From: Legionella maioricensis | GTDB taxonomy: Bacteria > Pseudomonadota > Gammaproteobacteria > Legionellales > Legionellaceae | Assembly: GCF_023618015.1 (NCBI RefSeq) | Contig: NZ_JAJKBJ010000005.1 | Location: 124,001-188,000 of the forward strand | Direction of reading: 5' to 3' | DNA: 64,000 bases | In this document: one piece after another, positions 17,786 to 27,464 of the stretch | Layout: each line of letters opens with the position of its first letter | How positions within the stretch are numbered: the stretch's first letter is position 1 | Translations under genes and position numbers: made by a program | Notes under the pieces: model-generated | The model's database searches: none | Seen by the model: only the letters and a program-made list of their open reading frames with translations | Told to the model about the DNA's origin: nothing

Positions 17786-18332
17786 CATTAAGCAAGATTC
17801 AGAAAAGCGAATGAAGAAAACCATTGAAGTATTGCGAACTGATATGACCAAAATTCGCACAGGAAGGGCAAATGCCGGTTTACTAGATCATGTGCAAGTT
17901 GATTATTATGGAAACCTAACTCCTCTGAGTCAGGTAGCTAATATAACTACTAGCGATGCGCGGACTATCACAGTTACTCCTTGGGAGAAATCTATGGTAG
18001 CCGCTATTGAAAAAGCTATTTTGACCTCTGATTTAGGTTTAAATCCAGCAACTGCAGGAAGTGCCATTCGAGTACCTATGCCTCCTTTGACCGAAGAGCG
18101 TCGCAAGGAGTTAATCAAAGTAGTTCGTAATGAAGGCGAGCAAGGCCGCGTATCAATTCGAAATATCCGTAGAGATGCGAATAATCAATTGAAAGAGCTG
18201 GTTAAAGAGAAAGCGATTTCTGAAGATGATGAGCGTCGCGCAACTGAAGTCATTCAAAAACTAACTGATAAGTATATTGCTGAAGTAGATGCGGTACTTG
18301 TTGAGAAAGAAAAAGATTTGATGGAAATATAA
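17775..18332 (+). CDS. frr: Ribosome recycling factor
   Basis: 185 aa, the exact family length, from ATG 17775 behind GGAG. It opens [18 protein letters not shown] and contains [13 protein letters not shown] and [16 protein letters not shown]. It overlaps pyrH by 11 bp. In many bacteria uppS and cdsA follow frr; here the cluster ends at a palindromic repeat. Confidence 0.98.
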   Translation: MINDIKQDSEKRMKKTIEVLRTDMTKIRTGRANAGLLDHVQVDYYGNLTPLSQVANITTSDARTITVTPWEKSMVAAIEKAILTSDLGLNPATAGSAIRVPMPPLTEERRKELIKVVRNEGEQGRVSIRNIRRDANNQLKELVKEKAISEDDERRATEVIQKLTDKYIAEVDAVLVEKEKDLMEI

Positions 18333-18362
18333 ATTGTATTAAAATAGCACAGACCAAATGGT

Positions 18363-18448
18363 CGTCGTTGCGAACGAAGTGAAGCAATCCAGTACGGAAT
18401 TATAACAAAACATCGTTCTGGATTGCCTCGCCAAGGCTCGCAATGACG
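18363..18448. repeat. Palindromic intergenic repeat (family A, copy 2)
   Basis: CGTCGTTGCGA and TCGCAATGACG frame the same 86-bp element seen at 13547-13632 (shared GAAGCAATCC, CATCGTTCTGGATTGC). A short extra tail, TTGCAATGACGAAG, follows at 18461. It lies between the convergent frr and SpeE-like genes and may terminate both. Confidence 0.85.
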
Positions 18449-18524
18449 AAGTTTAAAGGCTTGCAATGACGAAGTTTATATGTCCCGGAATACTTACTTG
18501 AGATAATGCATCATAAGCAACGCA

Positions 18525-19259
18525 TCAATTTTTATATTTCCCAACATAGTCCCACGAGTCCATCCAGATAATACGTTTTATTTCGGGATAGGATTGCATC
18601 TGTTTAATAAATGTTTCTTTGTCTCCCTGTGCAGAAGCAATGATGACTATATTGGCACTTTTTTTTACCGGAATAACCAAGGTGTTTTTGAACTGTTTTT
18701 TGATCATCTCAAAAATAGGCCATTGTTCTTTATAATTGGCTAAATTCACAGTTAGAAATCCATTGTCCTTTAATCTATTTTTTGCCTGAATAAAAAACTC
18801 ATCATTATTACATTCAGCAGGGAAGTTATTGGCATCGTATAAATCAACCATTAAGTGATTGTAGGTCGTGTTGCATTCTCGAACATAATCATTGGCATTT
18901 TGATGAACTATAGTTAAACCGGGAATACTGTCTACCATAAAAAATTGCTTCGCAATTTGAATTACTTCCTCACTACTGTCTACCGCAGTGATAGAGTGAC
19001 CAGGGATCTCTGAGGCTAATAATTGCGCCACACTGGCACCGCCAAGACCAAGTAAACAGCTATCACCAGGAAGTTTACGAGCCATGAGGCTAAGAATAGG
19101 TATGTAATATAAAACAGGTTTTTTAGGATTATATCTATTCATTACTGTTTGAAGTGCACTACTGCCGAGAGTTAGCCATCGATAAAAAAAATTTTGATAG
19201 ACTTTATAGCCTGATGGGGAGACGTAAATGCATTTACCAAATTTTGTTTTCCATCTCAT
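18525..19259 (-). CDS. Spermidine-synthase-like (SpeE fold) methyltransferase-family protein
   Basis: 244 aa. The Rossmann core CLLGLGGASVAQLL (residues ~70-82) is followed by ITAVDSSEEVIQIAKQFF and HLMVDLYDANNFP, the layout of polyamine synthases and related SAM-binding proteins. It starts at the base after the astB stop codon (TAA-ATG), so it is the last gene of the ast operon. A polyamine role would fit the arginine context but is inference. The N-terminal domain of classical SpeE is short here, and the key Asp pattern of true spermidine synthases is not clearly intact. Confidence 0.7.
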   Translation of the reverse strand: MRWKTKFGKCIYVSPSGYKVYQNFFYRWLTLGSSALQTVMNRYNPKKPVLYYIPILSLMARKLPGDSCLLGLGGASVAQLLASEIPGHSITAVDSSEEVIQIAKQFFMVDSIPGLTIVHQNANDYVRECNTTYNHLMVDLYDANNFPAECNNDEFFIQAKNRLKDNGFLTVNLANYKEQWPIFEMIKKQFKNTLVIPVKKSANIVIIASAQGDKETFIKQMQSYPEIKRIIWMDSWDYVGKYKN

Positions 19260-20615
19260 TTACTGAGTCAACTCATTTTGAAAAGGATAAATGGAGCCTA
19301 GCCCTAAAATTTGAGTCAATTCATCCAGCGCATAGAAACTTTCATTCATTAGTTGTGGGTCGGCTAAATCATCAGCATGCAATTCAGTACGGTAGTGTTT
19401 TAAAATCCATTGATCTAATCGAGCTAATAGTTGGTTATCAATTAAAACTCCCTGATGCATTGCGGCAAGCTCCTCTTTATTTAAAGGAACTCGCAATCTT
19501 AAACAGGCGGGGCCACCGCCATTACGCATGCTTTGCTTCAGATCAAGGTAATGCACCTGATTAACAGGATTGGAACTATCAGATAATAGGGTTTCAATAC
19601 ATGTTTTAACCCGGGGATTATTTTGACATTCAAAAGGTGCGATTAAAATCATACCCTTTTGGTCAGGTAAACTTATCAATTGTGAATTAAAGAGGTAGGT
19701 CTCTACTGCATCTTTAATACTGAGTTGATCTTTGGATAATTCGATAATCGTTAAGGGAAATTGAGCCTTGTTTCTTAATGTATTTAGAATATTCTCCTGA
19801 TCGTGAAATGCTTCAGCATGGATAAGAAATACTGATTCGTTCGCCACAGAAATAACATCATTGTGAAAAACTCCTTGATCAATGGCATCTGAGTTTTGAC
19901 AGGCGAAAATCACGTGTTCGGGATTTAATTGATGGCTACGCACTATCGCTTCAGAAGCTTCTTTGGTTTGTCTGGCTGGGTATTTTTTAGGTTCAGAATA
20001 AGATGAGTGGGTTCGTAACGCTTTTTTCCCGTAAACGAATAAATTAATACCAGGATGACCGTGGCTTTGACATAAACGGTTATGATTTGCCGCTCCTTCA
20101 TCGCCTGTAATAGTGGATTTCGGCAACACCGGGTGGTGATAAAAAAAATTGGAACTTGAAAAAATAGTATGTAATAGTTTTTTAGAAAAATCAGCTTCCT
20201 GATGTCGATGTAAATTACTCACTAAATTTGCAGCGGTAAAATGAACTTTATTATCCAATGTATCAAGGCTTGCGGAAACAGTCGCCGCATTGGCCGTCCA
20301 CATACTTGAGGCAGAGTAACAGGCACTGAGTAATTCCGGCGCTGTTTTACTGGCCTTATTTATTTGTGCCACAGCGGTGCCTGTAAAACCCAGCTGGTAC
20401 AGTAAATGCAGATTCGGGCGCTGATGGGGCGGCAATATTCCTTGTTTTAGTCCCATATTATGCAACAAACGCATTTTATCCAGGCCTTGTCTTGCTGCTG
20501 CCTGGGGATTAGATGGGCTTAATGCATTCGTCGCGGAAGCAACGTTACCAGAGGCAAGCCCAGCATAATGATGGGTTAAACCTACCAGACCATCCATGTT
20601 TAATTCAATATTCAT
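19260..20615 (-). CDS. astB: N-succinylarginine dihydrolase
   Basis: Second step of the AST pathway, converting succinylarginine to succinylornithine with release of ammonia and CO2. 451 aa from ATG 20615, which overlaps the astD stop (ATGA) and gives the family N-terminus [21 protein letters not shown] longer upstream extension lies inside astD and is rejected. The nucleophilic Cys is in [13 protein letters not shown] near the C-terminus, and a catalytic His lies in [11 protein letters not shown]. Confidence 0.95.
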   Translation of the reverse strand: MNIELNMDGLVGLTHHYAGLASGNVASATNALSPSNPQAAARQGLDKMRLLHNMGLKQGILPPHQRPNLHLLYQLGFTGTAVAQINKASKTAPELLSACYSASSMWTANAATVSASLDTLDNKVHFTAANLVSNLHRHQEADFSKKLLHTIFSSSNFFYHHPVLPKSTITGDEGAANHNRLCQSHGHPGINLFVYGKKALRTHSSYSEPKKYPARQTKEASEAIVRSHQLNPEHVIFACQNSDAIDQGVFHNDVISVANESVFLIHAEAFHDQENILNTLRNKAQFPLTIIELSKDQLSIKDAVETYLFNSQLISLPDQKGMILIAPFECQNNPRVKTCIETLLSDSSNPVNQVHYLDLKQSMRNGGGPACLRLRVPLNKEELAAMHQGVLIDNQLLARLDQWILKHYRTELHADDLADPQLMNESFYALDELTQILGLGSIYPFQNELTQ

Positions 20616-22108
20616 ATATGTTCTTCCAATGCAATGCCCGGTAACAGTTGTGCCGGTGTATTCAAAAGAGGTTGCTCCATGCTGGCAACGGGATAAGAAC
20701 AATAATCGGCTGCAAAAAAAGCACTGGGTCTATGGTTACCGCTTAATCCAACTCCACCAAAAGGAAGGCTGCTTGCAGCGCCGGTAGTCGGTCTGTTCCA
20801 ATTAATTAAACCAGCACGAACAGAGCGATAAAAATGTTGGTAGTGTGATTCATGATCACTGAGTAAGCCCGCACATAAGCCATAGCGTGTTTGATTCGCT
20901 AACTGTATGGCTTGCTCAAAATCATCATAACGATAGATTTGGACAAAAGGGGCAAAAACCTCTTCGTCCGCAGGATTTTTTACCTGAGTCATATCAATGA
21001 CTCCTGGCGACAGTAAGCCCGTATATTCTGCTAGAAGGTTCATGGCAAGTAATAACTTGCCTCCAGATTCAACGAGTTTTTTTTGCGCATGAAGATGTTT
21101 TAGCGCTTGAACATGGCTAATTACTGGCCCCATAAAAGGCTCTGGTTGATTATCAAAGGGGCTTACTCTTACTGAAGCACATACTTTAAGAAAACGCTTC
21201 AGAAACTCATCGCCCTGGTGCGAATTTGGAATCATGACTCGTCTGGCGCAGGTACAGCGTTGACCTGAGGTGATTAATGTCGAAAGGATGGTTTGGTAAA
21301 CTGCAGCATTTAGATTGCTGATTTCATCAATAACTAATGGGTTATTTCCGCCCATTTCAAGCGCGAGAATCACTTCCGGTCTTTGACTGAATTGTTGATG
21401 AATACGCAAGCCAGTAGGGTAGCTGCCCGTAAAATAAACACCCTGGATGTCTTGGGATAATAAAGTTTTTCCACAAGTTGCATCACCTTGTAAACAGTTG
21501 AGTACTCCCGCTGGTAAACCACTATTGTGCCAGCATTGCATAATCAGCTCGGCAACGGCAGGAGTCTGCTCACTGGGCTTGTAAAGAATGGTGTTACCAG
21601 CAAGAAGAGCTGGAACTATATGTCCATTACTTAAATGGGCTGGAAAATTAAAAGCCCCTAACACTACTACAACCCCTTGTGGCTTAAATCGAAGGTGGGC
21701 ATTGGCTTCAGCGGAAGGTGTTTCTTTAGGCCAGGTTCTTTCTTGGTAAGATTGAATGGATAAACTGATTTTACCGATAACTGCAGTGACTTCCGTTTGT
21801 GATTCCCATAACGGTTTTCCCGTTTCCAAAGAAATTAATTGTGCTATTTGAGCGCGATTTTTTTCTACTTGTTGCGCAAATTCCTTAGTATATTGTGCTC
21901 GTTGTTCAAAGCTTAAAGAAGACCAGGATGAAAGAGCATGCCGTGCTGCTGCGCTTGCTGTGACAATTTCATTTTCCGATGCATTATTTCCTTGCCAAAG
22001 GAGGGTGCCATAGGCTGGATTGATGGATTCCAGGGTGTTTCCAGTTCCTTTCACCCATGAGCCTTGAATGTATTGGCCTTTGCTTTGTATGATTTGAAAT
22101 TTAGACAT
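20612..22108 (-). CDS. astD: Succinylglutamate-semialdehyde dehydrogenase
   Basis: 498 aa aldehyde dehydrogenase, fourth step of the AST pathway (NAD-dependent). Motifs: [15 protein letters not shown], the catalytic Glu in [12 protein letters not shown], the nucleophile Cys in [10 protein letters not shown] and [13 protein letters not shown] at the end. It lies between astA and astB in an overlapping minus-strand operon. The co-occurrence with AstA and AstB settles the substrate among ALDH paralogues. Confidence 0.93.
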   Translation of the reverse strand: MSKFQIIQSKGQYIQGSWVKGTGNTLESINPAYGTLLWQGNNASENEIVTASAAARHALSSWSSLSFEQRAQYTKEFAQQVEKNRAQIAQLISLETGKPLWESQTEVTAVIGKISLSIQSYQERTWPKETPSAEANAHLRFKPQGVVVVLGAFNFPAHLSNGHIVPALLAGNTILYKPSEQTPAVAELIMQCWHNSGLPAGVLNCLQGDATCGKTLLSQDIQGVYFTGSYPTGLRIHQQFSQRPEVILALEMGGNNPLVIDEISNLNAAVYQTILSTLITSGQRCTCARRVMIPNSHQGDEFLKRFLKVCASVRVSPFDNQPEPFMGPVISHVQALKHLHAQKKLVESGGKLLLAMNLLAEYTGLLSPGVIDMTQVKNPADEEVFAPFVQIYRYDDFEQAIQLANQTRYGLCAGLLSDHESHYQHFYRSVRAGLINWNRPTTGAASSLPFGGVGLSGNHRPSAFFAADYCSYPVASMEQPLLNTPAQLLPGIALEEHI

Positions 22109-22117
22109 CTTTTTTCC

Positions 22118-23161
22118 TTATTGGAATGAAGGAGCCTGATTAATTTGAATGGGAGATACGCGAAGGGAGTCCCCGCATTTAACTTTTAGAAGAGCCGCTG
22201 TTTCTTTACCTATAATACAGGTATTCTCTTGTTGATTAAACACGGCATAATTAATTGTGGCGCGAAAATCTAATTGAGTAGTGGCTAATAGAAATTCATG
22301 ACTACTGACTTCATCACTGATGTTTTTTATCACCATAATGCGACTTAAATTGATGGTTTTAATTTCATTAATTGGTGCCTCAATGGTTGGGCCTGCGTCA
22401 AAGATATCAATGTAATTGTTATAGCGAAAACCCTCTTTCAATAAAATAGTCATTGCGGGTACTGTAGACTGATGTGGTTTTCCTATTGCTGCCTGAGCTT
22501 CTGACGAAAGCAATTTGACATAGATAGGATTTCGCGGCATCAAATCAGCTATAAATTGCTTATTGGTTGCCAATGTTAATCGATCGGCCTCTGCAAAGGG
22601 CATATGAAAAAAATGAAATCCAACATTTTCCCAAAAAGGAGATTGACCATTCTCATCAGAAATACCGCGCATTTCGGCAATCACTGTGGGGGTAAAACGA
22701 TTAGGATGCTGAGCCATGAACAAGAAACGTCCTTTGGAAAGCAGTAATCCATTATTATTTTTTCTATATTGCGGCTCCAGAAAAAGGGTGCAGATTTCAG
22801 TGCGTCCTTGATTGTCATTTACAAGACTTAACACTTGATATTCACTGCGTATATTCAATGAATGACATATTCTGGTGCGCTTGGAGACTTTATAAGAATA
22901 AAAAGGGGTTTCATATCCGGTTTTGGCTTCTATGGCGGAGGTACCCACTATTTTTTTGCTGCTTTGATCTTCCAGAACAAAAAAATAATATTCATGTGTG
23001 GGTTTGAGAACCTTTTTTTTATAAGAATCACTGGACCATTCAAGACGTTTTTTGAGCAATTCTTTATCTTTAGGAAGAGTGGTCATTCCCACACCGCTTT
23101 GCTCAGCCAAATGATGAATAGCATCTAAATCTGAGTTGCGGGCACTGCGAAAAAGCATCAT
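22118..23161 (-). CDS. astA: Arginine N-succinyltransferase
   Basis: 347 aa GNAT-fold enzyme that transfers succinyl from succinyl-CoA to arginine and commits it to the AST pathway. Typical segments: MLFRSARNSDLDAIHHLAEQ, GMTTLPKDKELLKKRL and FLEPQYRKNNNGLLLSKGRF. The start overlaps the stop of the upstream M20 gene (ATGA), which shows operon membership. Only one subunit gene is present, as in most AST loci. Confidence 0.95.
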   Translation of the reverse strand: MMLFRSARNSDLDAIHHLAEQSGVGMTTLPKDKELLKKRLEWSSDSYKKKVLKPTHEYYFFVLEDQSSKKIVGTSAIEAKTGYETPFYSYKVSKRTRICHSLNIRSEYQVLSLVNDNQGRTEICTLFLEPQYRKNNNGLLLSKGRFLFMAQHPNRFTPTVIAEMRGISDENGQSPFWENVGFHFFHMPFAEADRLTLATNKQFIADLMPRNPIYVKLLSSEAQAAIGKPHQSTVPAMTILLKEGFRYNNYIDIFDAGPTIEAPINEIKTINLSRIMVIKNISDEVSSHEFLLATTQLDFRATINYAVFNQQENTCIIGKETAALLKVKCGDSLRVSPIQINQAPSFQ

Positions 23162-24381
23162 TTTTTTAGATCCTCCAGGCCGCCTTGCGCTAAATCAATT
23201 AAAAGTAGAGCACTAAGAGCGGCGCGCTCTGGTAAACTATCGAGTAAGATATATTCTTCAGCACTATGGATGTTGCCTCCTCTAACCCCCAAGGTATCCA
23301 GAACTGCTAATCCGTGACGGGCCAGATTGTTTCCATCACAACATCCGCCGCTGTCTTTCCAATCTATCGATAAACCTAATTCTTTACCTAAATTTTGCAC
23401 GCGTTTAAAAAGGCGTTCTGTACCTGGGCACACTCGTTTTACTGGTCTGCCAAAACCACCATGAACACTTAAAGAATAATCAGAGCGTTTTAATTGGTTA
23501 ATAATATTATCAAGCTGTTCTCTAACCCAAAATTCGTTTTCAGGTAAACTAATCCGGATATCGAGCTGAGCTACCGCCTTATCAGGAACGATGTTCAATG
23601 CCTCGCCGCCAGCAATTTTCCCCACATTAATCGTTACGCCATCACATTGTCCATTTAATGCATGAATTGCGGTAACTGCTTCTGCCAAATAGCAAATAGC
23701 ATTTCTTCCTTCATCAAAGGCTCTGCCGGCGTGAGCTGCTTTTCCGGTCGCAACAACAGTTAATTTGCCGCTGCCTTTTCGATTTTTAGCCAGCGTACCT
23801 GTTGCGGTCATTGCCGGTTCATAAACTAATGCGGCTTGATAATTAGGGGCCAGTTCATCAAAAAGTACACTGGAGGCCGGTGAACCTATTTCCTCATCAG
23901 AATTGATCAATACATCCCAACCCATTTCCGAAGAAATGTCACTTTTTTCAAAGGCAGACAAAGCATGCAACATGACAATAAGCCCACCTTTCATATCCGC
24001 TACCCCTGGCCCATTTACATAATTGTCATTGACATACGTTAATTTTTGAAAAGGATGAGTTGCCGAATAGACGGTATCCATATGACCGCTTAACAGAATC
24101 CTTCTTTTTAAATGGGGCCGTTTGCTGATGAACAACACATCGCCGAAGTGCTGTACGGCACTGTTACCTGTCATATTAATGAGGGACAAAGGATTTAATT
24201 TTTTACTGTGAATGGTATCTGCGATTGACTCATAAGCTGAGTGCAATGTTTTTGCCATGACTGCAAGCCCTGCTAAATTGGCAGTACCTGAATTGATTTC
24301 ACAAAATTGATGGAGCTGCTCCACCATATTTTTTTTACTAGCATTTATTGTATCAATTAGTTCTTTATGTGATTTGACCAT
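23158..24381 (-). CDS. M20-family metallopeptidase; candidate succinylglutamate desuccinylase substitute
   Basis: 407 aa. Metal ligands are placed at SGHMDTVYSATHPF (His), GPGVADMKGG (Asp), NSDEEIGSPAS (EE, catalytic and ligand) and a His near the C-terminus (NIHSAEE). It resembles carboxypeptidase G2/ArgE/DapE-type enzymes. It is first in the ast operon, overlapping astA. Neither astE, which belongs to a different zinc family, nor astC is present here, so this enzyme may do the desuccinylase step, DapE being an example of M20 desuccinylation. The family is firm; the role is inferred. Confidence 0.8.
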   Translation of the reverse strand: MVKSHKELIDTINASKKNMVEQLHQFCEINSGTANLAGLAVMAKTLHSAYESIADTIHSKKLNPLSLINMTGNSAVQHFGDVLFISKRPHLKRRILLSGHMDTVYSATHPFQKLTYVNDNYVNGPGVADMKGGLIVMLHALSAFEKSDISSEMGWDVLINSDEEIGSPASSVLFDELAPNYQAALVYEPAMTATGTLAKNRKGSGKLTVVATGKAAHAGRAFDEGRNAICYLAEAVTAIHALNGQCDGVTINVGKIAGGEALNIVPDKAVAQLDIRISLPENEFWVREQLDNIINQLKRSDYSLSVHGGFGRPVKRVCPGTERLFKRVQNLGKELGLSIDWKDSGGCCDGNNLARHGLAVLDTLGVRGGNIHSAEEYILLDSLPERAALSALLLIDLAQGGLEDLKK

Positions 24382-24481
24382 AACTTTTAGCTCTAAACTG
24401 AAGATTAAACAATAGCTTAAAGGAGGGAGGCCGTCAAATATGGCTACTGAATGCTATTCAAAATCAAAAAAATTATATTTT

Positions 24482-24501
24482 CTTAATATTTTCTTAATGT
24501 T
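24482..24501 (+). promoter_or_regulatory. PmrA box upstream of the ankyrin/HEPN gene
   Basis: CTTAATATT-TT-CTTAATGTT is a near-perfect copy of the Legionella PmrA tandem site (cTTAATatT, 2-nt spacer, repeated). A candidate -10 TACCAT begins 7 nt after the box (24509-24514). This predicts control by the PmrA/PmrB two-component system, which regulates many Dot/Icm effectors. Confidence 0.85.
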
Positions 24502-24652
24502 TGAAAAGTACCATAGGCTGATTTTTTTAGAACAAAATTTGAACTCCGCCAGCCTCAACATATTATTGAGGGATGATGGAGAAGAGTGCATGTTCATCAT
24601 AACCAATATGATGCTGTGCTATTGCAATTAATAACCATTGGAGATGAGATAA

Positions 24653-27295
24653 ATGCATCATCAAAACCTACTCAAAGAATTAAAGGCCATAGGAATTACA
24701 AGACAGGATAAGAAAGGACAAAAATTTTTAGAGTTAGTTAAGGAAAAGAGATACAACAAAGCATTGTTGTATGCTTGCGAAAACTGTAAGAGTACTAATT
24801 CGACTTTGTTTAAATTCGTTGAAATATTGCTTCAATATAGAGAGCATCTATCCATCGATGTGAATACCAGGAAAGTGACAGATAAAAAGACCCCAGTTAT
24901 ATATGCCGCTGAAAATAGAAGTAATGGACTTTTTTTCTTACTCAAAAAAGCTGGTGCAAATGCTAATTTGCAAGATATACATAGCAGAAGTGCAGATGAT
25001 ATTTATTATGAAAATGGAGGAAAGGCAGTACAGTTCTTATTAACTCAGTTGAAGGAAGATTTTAACAAAGAGCGAATAGAGTTAGATTCATTGTATGCCC
25101 AGTTACCTGATAAAAATAAATTCCTCACCGATGAAGAAAATGCTCAATTTGATTTGGAACGTCTTGAATATATTTCTCGGCGAGTTGATTTTCTGGTGAG
25201 ATATTTCAGCAATCTTGATAATGGAAACCAACTGCCTGTCACTTGTAAGTTGAGCCAGTATCAGCAAGAGAATCTTTATAACCTGGGAGTACAATTGGCA
25301 AGAAACTATCTTGCAGAAATTGGTACAACCGTTCAGAATTTATCGGGTGAAACACGAGGAAAGTATAGTAAACTATTCTCTCCGGTACCTTTTACCTGGA
25401 TCACGCTAGAGCAACTGGGCGGTATAATGAAATTTGAGCCGCAAAACAATTTTATTTCTTTACCTGTGAGAGATTTATCTGATAAACAATCTTCACATTG
25501 TTTGCCTTTCACAAAGCGTTTTTTTGCAGAACTTGCCGATACAGCTGAAGTTCTTGAGGAGGCTATTCCAGATATTATTAATCTGGACATGCCAGCAATG
25601 AAGAAATTTTTTGAAGAGGTCTATACACAAGAAAAAAATCAACTCACTGATTCAGTGGCCCCTGTATCATTAGTCGCGACTAAAGCCCTAACCGGTAGAA
25701 TAGGGGATAATAAAAATATTCTAAGTTTATTGAACTTGTTAAATTACTCAGAAAATACTATTTCCCCACCTCAAAAAGGCTCTAGTCCTTACACGCCGGT
25801 TACAGGAAATCCCCCCCCAATAGGCAAAGAGTACCAACAAAAGTTTGATTTATCGAAGAAATCAGGTCGTCATGCAGCATTGCGAAGACTTCAATTAATT
25901 GGCGAGCTATTTACGGGGAAAAATTTTTCCAGTGAATTATTTGACCTGGATGACAGTATTGATTGGCGTGCATTGATTACCATCCGAGATGGAATAACTC
26001 ACCAAGACGAAAGAGATAATAAAGAGAAAATAGATACTCTTTTATCTGATCAAGAAAGATTGAAAAAGATAGTTGGTGAAGAAGTAAGCGATCTATGGTT
26101 CAGATTACATAACATTCTTGAATCACGTGAAAAGCTCATTGGACCTTATGATAATGACGCGAAAGCCTATTGGAAAAAAATATTAGCAGCGCAGCAAGAA
26201 AAAAGTGCTCCTAAAATAGAAGAGGCAGAGGTTGAAATAATAAAGCGTCGGGTTTCCGAGAAAGAAGAAGAACAGTTTCTTAGCGCTTTAATGGAACATA
26301 AAACAGCCAGCGTGGAAATTCAAAATCGCTGCCGCGCTATTTTTGATGGTACAGGTCCACTGCCCAATAAAATGGAAGTGGGTACTTTGTTACAGCATTT
26401 ACCTCCTCGAAAAGACGACCGGGAGAAATATAGTCAATTGGCAAAAATTATGACCAAGGCGACTGCAAATAAATCCAGCCAGGAGGAGAGAAATCAGAAA
26501 CGTCAGCAAATCGAAGAAGCAGCAAAAAAGCGAGAGTTAGAAAGAGAAAGTAAATATAAAGGATTAAACAACATACGTGCACTTGCACAAAATTTGCTTC
26601 AATCTCCCCGGCAAGAGCATATGCTAAATCCGAAGAAGCGTATTAACGCCGCTATAGAGGCAATTAATAATTTAGAAGAATTTTTAATAGAGATGGGGTG
26701 TCTCAAGCTGTTACAGTCTTGGAAGGTTCTTGAAAAATCGGACTGTTCGACGAAAATAAAGAGTTTGTTAGCTGCGCTCTTAGCATCGAATCCTGAGTTA
26801 AATGATGCCTTAGCATATAATGCGGGTCAGGCCTTGCAGCATTTGGACAGAATACGCGAATTGGATGTTGCTCAACTTTCTAAATATCTCGGTAAGGAGT
26901 ATGAGAATCTAAGGGCTTTAAGAAATTATATAGAACACGGTGATCATTTGATGGATCATCCTGGGCAAGTTTGCTCTCAACCTCTTGTACCTAGAGAACA
27001 TCAACAAATAATTGCGTCAGTAATTATAAAATTGATTTTTGAATTAGGCCCTGACTTATTAAAAATGAAAGAGGCTTTGTTAAATCCTGTTGATAAAGAA
27101 AAATCGATACTTCCTGGAGTGCCTGTATGTGACGCCAAAAGTGAGAATATTCTGTCTAATGAAGTAAGTGAGAAAAAAGAGTCTATTTCTTCTGCTTCAG
27201 GAGAGAAAGGTCTTGAGTTCGGTCGTTTTTTTGCACCGCAAAAAGCGGAGGAAGGCAGTAAAAATGATCCCTCTGGCTCGATTCTAACAATATAA
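24653..27295 (+). CDS. Large ankyrin protein with two HEPN (HepT-like) motifs; Dot/Icm effector candidate
   Basis: 880 aa, no signal peptide. Ankyrin-like repeat at residues ~80-125 (TPVIYAAENRSNGLFFLLKK). Residues ~410-460 contain RRLQLIGELF and then DWRALITIRDGITHQDE: the W438-R445-H450 spacing and the preceding IGE match HepT/DUF86 ribonuclease toxins. Residues ~640-770 form a second helical module ending ENLRALRNYIEHGD (R757, H762), again the Rx4H motif of HEPN. Between them lies a long charged helical region (SEKEEEQF, SSQEERNQKRQQIEEAAKKR) predicted as coiled coil. A PmrA box upstream supports effector status. RNase activity is inferred. No MNT-type antitoxin gene is adjacent. Confidence 0.75.
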   Translation: MHHQNLLKELKAIGITRQDKKGQKFLELVKEKRYNKALLYACENCKSTNSTLFKFVEILLQYREHLSIDVNTRKVTDKKTPVIYAAENRSNGLFFLLKKAGANANLQDIHSRSADDIYYENGGKAVQFLLTQLKEDFNKERIELDSLYAQLPDKNKFLTDEENAQFDLERLEYISRRVDFLVRYFSNLDNGNQLPVTCKLSQYQQENLYNLGVQLARNYLAEIGTTVQNLSGETRGKYSKLFSPVPFTWITLEQLGGIMKFEPQNNFISLPVRDLSDKQSSHCLPFTKRFFAELADTAEVLEEAIPDIINLDMPAMKKFFEEVYTQEKNQLTDSVAPVSLVATKALTGRIGDNKNILSLLNLLNYSENTISPPQKGSSPYTPVTGNPPPIGKEYQQKFDLSKKSGRHAALRRLQLIGELFTGKNFSSELFDLDDSIDWRALITIRDGITHQDERDNKEKIDTLLSDQERLKKIVGEEVSDLWFRLHNILESREKLIGPYDNDAKAYWKKILAAQQEKSAPKIEEAEVEIIKRRVSEKEEEQFLSALMEHKTASVEIQNRCRAIFDGTGPLPNKMEVGTLLQHLPPRKDDREKYSQLAKIMTKATANKSSQEERNQKRQQIEEAAKKRELERESKYKGLNNIRALAQNLLQSPRQEHMLNPKKRINAAIEAINNLEEFLIEMGCLKLLQSWKVLEKSDCSTKIKSLLAALLASNPELNDALAYNAGQALQHLDRIRELDVAQLSKYLGKEYENLRALRNYIEHGDHLMDHPGQVCSQPLVPREHQQIIASVIIKLIFELGPDLLKMKEALLNPVDKEKSILPGVPVCDAKSENILSNEVSEKKESISSASGEKGLEFGRFFAPQKAEEGSKNDPSGSILTI

Positions 27296-27309
27296 ACTAA
27301 AGAATTTTG

Positions 27310-27342
27310 ATTGGCCTGAAATACATTCAGGCCAATTATTAT
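27310..27342 (+). terminator. Rho-independent terminator of the ankyrin/HEPN gene
   Basis: ATTGGCCTGAA and TTCAGGCCAAT form a perfect 11-bp stem around a 5-nt loop, followed by TATTATCT. It starts 14 bp after the stop codon. Confidence 0.8.
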
Positions 27343-27464
27343 CTCTCATAACTGGATAGCCAAATGACTCATTACTTAGTCACTATTATATTATTTCAAC
27401 GTTGCCTATAAAAAATTTATCCGTGTTAAACCGGAGGAATTTATCTTAGATACATTTTAAGTCA

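Noticed and set aside
18254-18466. 70-codon open frame across the end of frr and the palindromic repeat
   Set aside because: It is antisense to frr and then reads through the repeat; repeat-derived translations like this are common artefacts.
24440-24631. 63-codon open frame between the M20 gene and the ankyrin/HEPN gene, preceded by GGAGGG
   Set aside because: It runs across the PmrA box and promoter of the next gene and its composition is not protein-like; the purine-rich run is probably coincidental.
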